Origin: Trichobilharzia regenti | Taxonomy: Eukaryota > Platyhelminthes > Trematoda > Strigeidida > Schistosomatidae | Assembly: GCA_944472135.2 (NCBI GenBank) | Contig: OX235265.1 | Span: 57,671,112-57,735,111 of the forward strand | Length of the DNA stretch: 64,000 nucleotides | Direction: 5' to 3' | Shown here: piece after piece, positions 56,669 through 64,000 of the stretch | How the letters are laid out: each line of letters begins with the position of its first letter | Numbering within the stretch: position 1 is the first letter of the stretch | Position numbers and translations under genes: made by a program | The notes under the pieces: model-generated | The model's database searches: none | Told to the model about the DNA's origin: nothing | What the model saw: the letters and a program-made list of their open reading frames with translations, nothing else

Positions 56669-58252
56669 CTAGTGGTTTAGGAGTGTTAACATCCCTACCA
56701 GCTGTTTTTTCAACGCTGACAGGGACGCGGGGGATAAAAAATGATTGGATCCTTGTGATGACCATGGCTTATTATTCCACCTATTGTTTGATGCTAGTTG
56801 TGTCCTTGTGTGGGTTTCGTGTGTACTGCATTTTGGGTTAGTTCCCAGCAGACTTGTACCATATATCCGGTCGAAATTTGTTTGTGTGCCATACTCTGAA
56901 GACCCTGAGTTGTTGGTAGCCGAGTTCTGACTATTACCACTTGTACTATTTAGGGTGACATCGTTGTGACATTGGATATTAGTGTGTGCCACGGTGCGAT
57001 TTAGCACGTTGTGAGTGCTAATACTATTAACCGTGGGGAGTGTGGGCTTATTTAAGCTGCCACTGTTTTTGTTGGTATGATTTAGGGGCATATTTTCCTT
57101 ATCTTTACCAATGGAATTATAGCTAGGAGAGGACAAAGTCGAGTTTCGGGGGGTTTTAACTTTTTTTCTGGGGTTATTTAGTGGCATTTTAGATTCTGCG
57201 GTGATGGGTGGTATGGTTTTATTATTTATTTGGTTACAGTCTAGTGGCCTTTCGGCTGGTGTTGCACTCTGATGGGACATTTCTGTGTGTTTTGAGAGGG
57301 GTGATGCGGTGGGGTCTACTGTATCTTTCACAGGGTTGGGGATAATGGCTTGCTGCAATGTCCTATTACCTATTTCACAATTAGTCTTAGTGAGATAGTT
57401 GTGTGCGCGCCTTTCTATAACTGTTTTTTCCACCCCGACCTTTATATGTTTGTAGTTTCTGGCTTGCGATAGGGTGTGTTGGGAGTGAATGAATTTTCTG
57501 GTCTCTGCCGGTGTTTCGAACTGAAAACGAATAGGACAACACTTTTCATGTTGACTCTTCTTCAGCCTGTAGCACTTAGTCTTGGAGTTAGGCATTTTCG
57601 CTTCACTAAGTAAGATGCGCTGTACCTTTTTTAGTGCCTCATTGTCCGGAACGTTGTAGACAATAGCACTCAGTTTTGCGTCGAGTCGTTTTGTTACTTC
57701 TGTGGTAACAAAGTTAATGAGGTTATCTACCTTAGTTACCGATTCTGTGTCAAGCTTGTTAAGGTTTACCGTTTTCATGAGGATAGTTAGAGGTGTCAGT
57801 TCACAGACCTGCGATCTGATATCGCTGATCTGATCTGATAATTTGGATATCTCGGTATTGGTTTCGATGTTTCCAGCATTTACTGACTTGCTGTTTTTTA
57901 TTTCCCTTAACTCAGCCTTAAGTTCTCCTATAGACAACTTTAGAAGTTCTATTTCTGAAGATAGTACTGAAAAAGAGCTTGATGGCTGGAGTTTCTCCAT
58001 AAGCACATAAGGTGAAGGGAGGAGTTCTGTATGAGCAGAGGGTACCGAATTTTTAGGAGTAGTGCTAATACTGGCTGTCAGTACAGTTTTATCCTCAGTT
58101 TCAGCTCGACGCTTACGGCATACACGTGAGTTATGTGACTCACTATAGCCGTTTGTTGGGGGTGTGTTGCTTGATGTAGCAATCAAGGACGTTAAATTAG
58201 ACACCAGTTTTACAGGGGATTGGGTTCGTTGCTTTTTACTTTGATTAACCAT
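56669..58252 (-). CDS. LINE ORF1, 527 codons, RNA-binding/coiled-coil type
   Basis: The protein starts MVNQSKKQRTQSPVKL. A helical, coiled-coil-like part (SSEIELLKLSIGELKAELRE, then TEISKLSDQISDIRSQV) is followed by an RRM-like fold region (AKLSAIVYNVPDNEALKKVQ through CCPIRFQFETPAETRKFI) and a long Ser/Asn/Thr-rich tail. This is the organisation of LINE ORF1 proteins that coat the element's RNA. No CCHC knuckle was seen. The frame at 56765-56463 overlaps its end and may be the original continuation after a shift. Confidence 0.8.
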   Translation of the reverse strand: MVNQSKKQRTQSPVKLVSNLTSLIATSSNTPPTNGYSESHNSRVCRKRRAETEDKTVLTASISTTPKNSVPSAHTELLPSPYVLMEKLQPSSSFSVLSSEIELLKLSIGELKAELREIKNSKSVNAGNIETNTEISKLSDQISDIRSQVCELTPLTILMKTVNLNKLDTESVTKVDNLINFVTTEVTKRLDAKLSAIVYNVPDNEALKKVQRILLSEAKMPNSKTKCYRLKKSQHEKCCPIRFQFETPAETRKFIHSQHTLSQARNYKHIKVGVEKTVIERRAHNYLTKTNCEIGNRTLQQAIIPNPVKDTVDPTASPLSKHTEMSHQSATPAERPLDCNQINNKTIPPITAESKMPLNNPRKKVKTPRNSTLSSPSYNSIGKDKENMPLNHTNKNSGSLNKPTLPTVNSISTHNVLNRTVAHTNIQCHNDVTLNSTSGNSQNSATNNSGSSEYGTQTNFDRIYGTSLLGTNPKCSTHETHTRTQLASNNRWNNKPWSSQGSNHFLSPASLSALKKQLVGMLTLLNH

Positions 58253-58395
58253 AACTATTAGAAATGGAAGTTAGTGGTTACAAGTATGGAAGTGGTATAG
58301 TACTTGTGCAAGTACTACAACAAGATAAATTTTATGTAACGAATCACGTAAAAATGTAACGCAAACGTTGAACGTACCGCGATACAGAGTGCTCA

Positions 58396-58455
58396 TATGT
58401 TGGTGTTAGAATAAAGAATTCTCGAGTCGCCAATCTGTGTTTTGGTTTTTGTGTC
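58396..58455. repeat. Direct repeat with 59823-59880 (LTR-end-like)
   Basis: About 58 bases (containing aataaagaattctcgagtcg and ccaatctgtgtt) recur at 59823-59880 with few differences. The aataaa followed by a fixed terminal stretch suggests the R/U5 part of an LTR. Confidence 0.6.
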
Positions 58456-58809
58456 CGTTAGTACTAAGCATTTCTGAAAGGCTTATAGGGGCAGAGTGAG
58501 GCCCGGCGTAGCAAGAGCTGGGCATTAACGGTTTTTGAGACGTGATTGACACCACCTTTATTTGATTGCTTACCTCAACTGGCCTCACATATCCCAAGAA
58601 ACCGCTCTGATACTGAGGAAATAAATTATCTGATGGATGTGGCTCAGAAGAAGCTTGCAGGCTCAGTCTTAGTAACCTGTCTTTCGAAGAAATATTTCAC
58701 AATTTTACAGACAACCCAACTAAAGCAAAACCCCGATTAACTGCTCGACTACCGGTGTGATTTTTATAGCTTCATCCCAGCAGGATATGGTGCATTACTA
58801 TTATCGTTC

Positions 58810-58905
58810 CCTTGGGTTTCTAGTGGAATATAGGGCTTCAACTGCACGTCTCCACTTGTTTCTGTCTTCTGTTGTACTTTTCACCTGCATCCACGTTAGT
58901 CCATA
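58810..58905 (-). mobile_element. RTE (SR2-like) LINE 3'-end fragment
   Basis: The words atagggcttcaactgcacg, tctccacttg, ttctgtcttctg and cttttcacctgcatcca match 60527-60605 of the RTE LINE. This copy keeps the terminal ttctagtggaatatagggct that resembles the RTE-type SINE tail. Confidence 0.75.
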
Positions 58906-59019
58906 CTATTTGAGTACTCCATAGACACTCTGTAATGCTATTGTAGCCAACAGTCCTGAGAATTACACGCACACGGAGATTAGGATTGGCTCTGGAATCC
59001 ATTATTGAGAATGAATGTT

Positions 59020-59197
59020 TTTTATTGCAGCTTGATTTCACACCGTATATTTGGTACGGGTATGGATTTTTCAGCATGTGATACCGGTAGCCCAAATTTC
59101 GCAGGCCGACCATAAACATCAGGTGTGCGTAGGCAGAGAATCGAACTCCAACCATGTGCATGATCGGCGAGAGTTCTAATTACTGCGCAACCGACGC
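59020..59197 (-). repeat. tRNA-derived SINE, CR1-type tail, diverged
   Basis: On the minus strand: a head from gcgtcggttgcgcagtaatt with a B-box-like gagttcgattct, a body with aaatttgggctaccggtatc and gctgaaaaatcc, and a tail gaaatcaagctgcaat. Confidence 0.7.
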
Positions 59198-59822
59198 ACA
59201 GACTGTGGTCCTACACGCCGGGGAGCGAGAGTGTAGACGACTGAGGTTTGCATACGTCACCGTTACCAGGAATGAGGCAGAATGAGTGACAAGCGATTGC
59301 AGTGGAAATTGGTAGTCGGTAGATAAGAAGATGTGCGAAGAGTATCATGAGGTACTGATATGGTCACGTCGCTTTCTGCAAGAGTCATTCTAGCAAGTGG
59401 CGATTGCGTTGCAAGATGTCAAGAGGGTGCCTTTAACCGGAAGGCGTAGGTCGTCATCGATGTGTGAGATTGTGCCGAGGGTATGTCTGTGGTGTGTTGG
59501 CTTTGCTGTTTGTTTTCCATTTCAGATTTGCCCATGTGACCCAGGTTCTCGCAATGGCATCCTAGTCAACGTGTATTGGTCGTGATGGAAAAAAGGGGTG
59601 TATCCGTATTTTGCCGGGGAGTGTCAATGTAGTTGAAGACTGAATGATCAATTCATGGTTGTTTGCTCAAACCCAACTCCTCCATATTTTTCGCGAGAGT
59701 CATCCATCCATCAGTCATCGTCTCATCGTTCGCCGTTCGGTGAAAGAGAGAAAACTATCAAAGTATTTATTGTTGTAACATTTATTCTTAGACCTTGTAT
59801 ATAATAACCTTATTGTTGGTCA

Positions 59823-59880
59823 CATATTGGCGTAAGAATAAAGGATTCTCGAGTCGCCAATCTGTGTTCTGGTTTTTCGC
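59823..59880. repeat. Direct repeat with 58396-58455 (LTR-end-like)
   Basis: This is the partner of the 58396 repeat. The bases before it (about 59590-59822) include a TATA-like gtatataataa at about 59800, and the segment runs on to gttggttattaca, which would fit an LTR ending in CA. The start of such an LTR was not found. Confidence 0.55.
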
Positions 59881-59899
59881 GTTGGTTATTACACATTTT

Positions 59900-60500
59900 T
59901 TCTGAAAATTTGTTTCTGACATTTTTGCACCGAACTGTTCTTCAATGGAATGTCATTGTTTCTTTTTAGGTAACCTTCGTCAGTGCAGCATTTGTTAAGT
60001 AAACAATATGTATGCTCAGAAAGTGTAAATGACTGGTTGCAACATAGGATTTTGCACAGAAGTGCAGTAATCGGAGTTATCACATTACACGTAGCACACA
60101 AAGCAAGAGAAATGAGTAAAGGGAGGTTTAAAAGACATAATAGTAAGACATAATAAATAGAAGAAGGAAAAAGAATAGTTGTATGGAGGAACTATAGTGT
60201 TATTTGATACAACAAACCACAAAATTAATACATCTCCGCCACTGAGGACGATTTTGAGGCATATCACCGATTGTCTCCAGCCATCGGTTCTTATTATCCC
60301 GAGGACACCAACCGGTAAATCTGCATATGAACACCAATTTGCATAAAGTCGTAATTACATAGTAACAGCAGCCTCCAAAGGGTGGTGTACACATAAGCAC
60401 GACATCTTGAAATTCTGAAATTTATGTCTTATATAGCAAAATCGGTAACTAATGTATTACGAATGGGAAATCTACACTTCCCGACGTGGCTTAAACTAAA
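59900..60500. other. No gene recognised; dispersed repeat
   Basis: About 60210-60310 resembles 42640-42730 and 22745-22815. Otherwise nothing was identified. Confidence 0.4.
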
Positions 60501-60618
60501 TGTTATGGGTTTCATCGACTGATGACATAGGGCTTCAACTGCACGTCTCCACTTGCTTCTGTCTTCTGCTGTACTTTTCACCTGCATCCATGTTAGACCA
60601 TAATTTTTCAACTCCTCT

Positions 60619-61370
60619 TCACACGATTTCCTCCATGTCTCCCTTGGACGTCTCTTTCGGGTTCCACTCGAGAGATTGCCTGATGCGCGATGTCACCCGG
60701 CGGCCCAGTGTCCAATCCATATCCACTTTCTCCTGCATATTTGTTGGGCGATTGGTTCTTGCTTTGTTTGTTCCCATAGTTTCTTCTTGATGATTCTTTC
60801 CGGCCATCTGATCTTCAATATAGAGCAAAGACAGTTGTTGATAAAATTCTGCAACACGCTGTTGGAAATGTTCTTTGAGGCCCACCCGCCAAGTTTCTAA
60901 TCCGTATAGAAGAACTGACTTGACGTTTGCATCGAAGATCCAAATTTTGTTGTTGATGCTGAGTGACGAAGATTTCGTGATCGGTTTCAGTTTGATGAAT
61001 GTGTTTCTCGCCTTCGCGATTCTCGATTTGACATCCTCGTCCGCTCCACTCCCTGTAGTTGGGACAATGCTCCCTAGATCAGTGAGTGAATGAAGTAACC
61101 TCTTCCAAATCCCTCCCGTTGATGGTGATTGACATTGGATGTTGTTGCTGTTGTTGGTTGGTTATTTTCATAACCTCCGTTTTGTCTATGTTTACCTGGA
61201 GTCCTGTCTTCTCTGACTGCTTCTTCGACCAGTTTGTCGGTTTTCGCTTGTAAGTCTTCGATTTTGTGTGACATCAAACATAAATCATCCACGCGCGAAA
61301 TCCAGGTCTTCTAGGTTCTTCATGTCGGTCCAGGATATTCCTGTCTTCTCGTTTCACACTGTCTGACGCA
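60619..61370 (-). pseudogene. RTE LINE RT C-terminal part, broken
   Basis: Different frames give QTVKREDRN, LQVNIDKTEVMKITN, NGRDLEEVTSFTDLGSI, DVKSRIAKARNTFIKLKPI, FDANVKSVLLYG, then MQEKVDMDWTLGRRVTSRIR and KETSKGDMEEIV. These are the RT thumb and conserved C-terminal patches of RTE elements, split by shifts and stops. Confidence 0.75.
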
Positions 61371-61378
61371 TAATCCAG

Positions 61379-61801
61379 TCAGTCCACCACAATCAGGAAT
61401 ATCATTGGTGATAGTAAGCACCCTTGTCTGACTCCTGTGTTTACTCCAAACACCTCGCTGGGTTTTCCGTTGTTGATCACTTGACATGTACCGTTGTCGT
61501 ACAGCTGTTGAATAAGGTTGATAAATGTTTGGGGTACGCCATAGTACTCGAGTAATTTCCAAATAACTTCACGATCGATGCTGTCGAAGGCCTTCTCAAA
61601 GTCTATAAAGTTGAGGTAGAGGTTTGATTGCCATTCCATGCTTTGTTCTGTGATGATGATGCGTAGAGTTGCAATTTGGTCAGTACATGATTTGCCTTTC
61701 CTGAATCCAGCTTGTTCTGGTCGGAGTTCTGCATCCAGTGTGTCCTTTAATCTCCCCAGGATTATGCGACTCAGGATTTTACTTGGCATCGATAGGAGCA
61801 T
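61379..61801 (-). pseudogene. RTE LINE RT central part
   Basis: The frame reads LSMPSKILSRIILGRLKDTL, PEQAGFRKGKSCTDQI, LNFIDFEKAFDSIDRE (motif A) and NTGVRQGCLLSPMIFLIVVD (motif B). It then hits TGA because actg is duplicated right after VVD; removing four bases would continue as WIMRQTV. Confidence 0.85.
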
Positions 61802-61957
61802 GATTCCTCGCCAGTTCTTGCAGAGTGAGGCGTAAGTCGCCCTTCTTTGGTAGTTTCACGAGGTAACCTTTCCTCCAGTCACTAGGCACCTTTCCCTCCT
61901 TCCAGACCTTTTGCAATAATGGAGTCAGCATGTCTGCTGTCATCTCTGGGTCCGCTT

Positions 61958-62977
61958 TCAGTGCTTCAGGGGTATTCCATCTGGTCCGGCTGTTTTTCCA
62001 GCTTTCAGAAGTTTGATTGCATTCAAGACTTCAGCTTTCGTTGGAGGATTGGTGTCAACTTGCAGTTGTGTGCGCGCTGTTGTTAGTATTTCTGGACGGG
62101 TTACAGGTGGTGGTCGGTTCAAGAGTCCTTTGAAGTGATCCGCCCATTGTTTAATCTGCTTTTCTTCCTTGGTAATTGGGTTCCCTTGGCTGTCTTTTAT
62201 AGGTTTCACTAGTGTTGATCTCTTCCCAGATAGAAACTTGGTTATCTGATATAATATACTCAGGTTAGTTTTGCCTGCTGCCTTCTCAGCTTCAGCAGCT
62301 AGATTGTCGTAGAATCGTCTTTTGTCCTTCCTAGCACTTTTCTTCACTTCTTTGTCCAATGCTTTGTAAGTTGAGCTCATCGTCTCCTTCTCCTGTCCGT
62401 CCTTGCATTGAATCATTTTCTCTTTCACCATTCTCCTCTCTTCTATTAATTTCAAAGTGTCCGTAGAGAGCCATTCCTTGTCTTGTCTCTTCTTTCTTCC
62501 TAAAATCGTTGAACACGTTTCGTTGAGAATCGCCTTCAGAGACTTCCAATGTTCTTCCACGCATGATTCTTCAGTGCTGTCACGTAGTGTTTTCTGATTT
62601 GCTCTGACAGTTGCAGTGAAGGTGTCTTTTGTGGTTGTGTCCTTCAGTAATTGAGTGTTGAACTTGCATTGTGGCCTATCCTTAGCTATCCTCGAGGCTT
62701 TTAGTCTCACCTTGAAAGTCCCTTGTACTAGATAGTGGTCTGAACTCACATCTGCTCCTCTCTTCGACCTTGTGTCCATTAGGCTCCGTCTCCACTTTCT
62801 TGAAATTGAGATGAAGTCTATTTGGTTCTTGGTGTTTCCATCTGGTGAAATCCATGTCGTCTTGTGTATGTCCTTGTGTTTGAACACACTACCGCCAATC
62901 ACCAAATCATTGAAGGCGCAGAAGTCAGAGAAGAGTTCACCATTGTCGTTCATTTCACCAAAAGCCTCTCGACCCAT
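61958..62977 (-). pseudogene. RTE LINE endonuclease end and linker
   Basis: The frame carries GGSVFKHKDIHKTTWISPDG, NQIDFISISRKWRRSL and GADVSSDHYLVQGTFKVRL (the endonuclease end with the SDH motif), then a lysine-rich linker and KAGKTAGPDGIP at the RT start. It is broken at LKH by the loss of one base near 61965. It is in the same frame as 63652-62990, separated from it only by a TGA. Confidence 0.85.
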
Positions 62978-62989
62978 GGTGAGTTCTCT

Positions 62990-63652
62990 TCATGTGTTGT
63001 TTCTTCCTAGCTTCGCATTCATATCACCCATCGGGATTTTGATATCGCCATTTGGGACGTTGTCCATTACCGTTTGTAGTTGTCTGTAGAACACCTCCTT
63101 CTTCTCTTGTTCTGAGACGTTTGTAGGCGCATAGCATTGAATGACTGTAACCTTCCTTCCTTTTGAGTTGAACCTGGCTGTCATTATCCTGGAGGAGATT
63201 GGTTCGTACTGCATGAGAGCTTTGGTTGCTGTTGGTGACATCATGATGGCCACTCCCGCGGTGTGCTCGTGGTTGTCCTCTAGGTGGCCGGAATAGATTA
63301 CTGTCTCTCCAGTAGGTAGTTGGCACCTTCCAGTTCCGTTCCATCTGCTCTCGCAGATTCCCAACACTTCTATTCTGTACCTTCTCATTTCAGCGGCTGT
63401 CTGGGCAGCCTTTCCAGTTTCGTGCATTGTACGAACATTCCACGTACCCATCCTTACTTTTGCTTTCATCGAAAGCGGGGACATTAGCTGACTGGCTTCC
63501 TGAAGGATTTTGCCAGCCTGCGCCATTTCACTTCCCTGATTCCAGCGAAAAATAAGGTTATTGTCTAAACTTTTAGAATTTTTAATATATTTATGCGTTT
63601 CAGTTTCTGCGGCGACTTGGTTAAGTTTTTGGGGTTGAGTCGCTAGCACCAC
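62990..63652 (-). pseudogene. RTE LINE endonuclease start
   Basis: Readable motifs are MGTWNVRTMHETGKAAQTA, LGICESRWNGTG, ETVIYSGHLEDNHEHTAGVA, VTVIQCYAPTNVSE and IPMGDMNAKLG (the expected G-D-x-N site, with M for F). It ends at an in-frame TGA after NNT, then RELTMGREAFGE continues in the same frame; a CGA-to-TGA change would explain it. Confidence 0.85.
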
Positions 63653-64000
63653 GCCCCAACCCTCCCTTTTTATCCGGGCTTTGGGCCGGCTAGAAAACTA
63701 GCGAGCTAGTAATCTAGGCGAGGTTGTGGTCCATAATGTGCCAGATTTAATGTCTCCTAGAACTATCAAAATCAATTCTTAAATTTTTGTAGTCTGGTGA
63801 ACGTGCACTATGGATGCTTCATCAAACGCTGTCCCAGTCTTACTACCCAACAACTTTTAGGCTTATTAACAGGGTTTGTATCTGTAATTTTTATAAATTT
63901 ATGACTGTCTAATATTAAACAGCAGTTTCATGTCCACTTTATAAGCACCAGAATCTCTGAAAAAATTCTGTCACATCAGCTGTCTTAAACCAGCTAAAAC

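Larger units (their letters stand above)
53470..58390 (-). mobile_element. Two-ORF LINE (CR1/Jockey-like) with intact ORF2
   Basis: A 5' UTR of roughly 130 bases, ORF1 (58252-56669) and ORF2 (about 56500-53470) lie in order on the minus strand. ORF2 has no stop or frameshift across endonuclease and RT, unlike every other element here, so this copy is young or under recent selection. No clear target duplication was found; the 3' side runs into a decayed copy of itself. Confidence 0.85.
60527..63720 (-). mobile_element. RTE (SR2-like) LINE, near full length, decayed
   Basis: On the minus strand the element starts with a 5' region near 63720 (gggagggttggggcgtggtg near 63665-63645). It then runs through endonuclease (63652-62990), linker (62977-61958), RT (61801-61379) and RT C-terminal part (about 61370-60620) to gttgaagccctatg near 60527. 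The single ORF is broken by an in-frame TGA, single-base losses and a 4-base duplication. Its style (WNVRTM, GVRQGCLLSP) is that of the RTE clade. Confidence 0.88.

Noticed and set aside
1..64000. CRISPR arrays, bacterial operons, phage or integron structures
   Set aside because: No regular spacer-repeat pattern, ribosome-binding sites or tightly packed genes; the window is clearly eukaryotic.

Overview
The window looks like nuclear DNA of a blood fluke (Schistosoma); the species cannot be fixed from it. Supporting signs are AT-rich DNA, GT-AG introns that are either tiny (34-76 bp) or several kb long, decayed hammerhead-ribozyme retroposons of the Sm-alpha type, Penelope-like elements (PLEs), RTE (SR2-like) and CR1/Jockey-like LINEs, and a tRNA-derived SINE family. 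There is no bacterial-style gene organisation. All calls come from reading the sequence and from remembered family features; no database search was run.

Left half (1-28.8 kb): five exons on the + strand (2285-2458, 12783-12982, 20610-20751, 24589-24746, 28072-28230) encode the C-terminal ~277 residues of a core-1 beta-1,3-galactosyltransferase (C1GALT1/T-synthase, family GT31). All splice sites are GT-AG and every phase matches. The 5' exon(s) with the start codon and membrane anchor were not found and probably lie upstream. The introns (10.3, 7.6, 3.8 and 3.3 kb) are filled with old mobile DNA: Sm-alpha-like retroposons, two PLE copies, tRNA-SINEs, RTE LINE fragments, a 0.95 kb inverted-repeat element and a 219 bp foldback element.

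Middle (29-45 kb): a third PLE is split in two by a 5'-truncated CR1-like LINE. It is followed by a second, longer copy of that LINE, a candidate solo LTR, three SINEs and long stretches with nothing recognised.

Right half (45-64 kb): a compact three-exon gene on the - strand (45227-46000, 232 aa, introns of 41 and 34 bp, product not recognised) has the 3' end of a 4.3 kb LINE abutting its start region. A second small two-exon candidate gene (52037-52613, -) encodes a protein with one membrane segment. The rest is three LINEs on the - strand: a frameshifted CR1-like element (46.0-50.4 kb), a two-ORF element whose 939-codon ORF2 is uninterrupted (53.5-58.3 kb), and a decayed RTE/SR2-like element (60.5-63.7 kb).

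The most notable pattern is that the tRNA-SINEs come in two forms with the same tRNA-like head but different 3' tails. One tail resembles the 3' end of the CR1-like LINE and the other that of the RTE-like LINE, both present in this window. This suggests one SINE head has used two LINE machineries.
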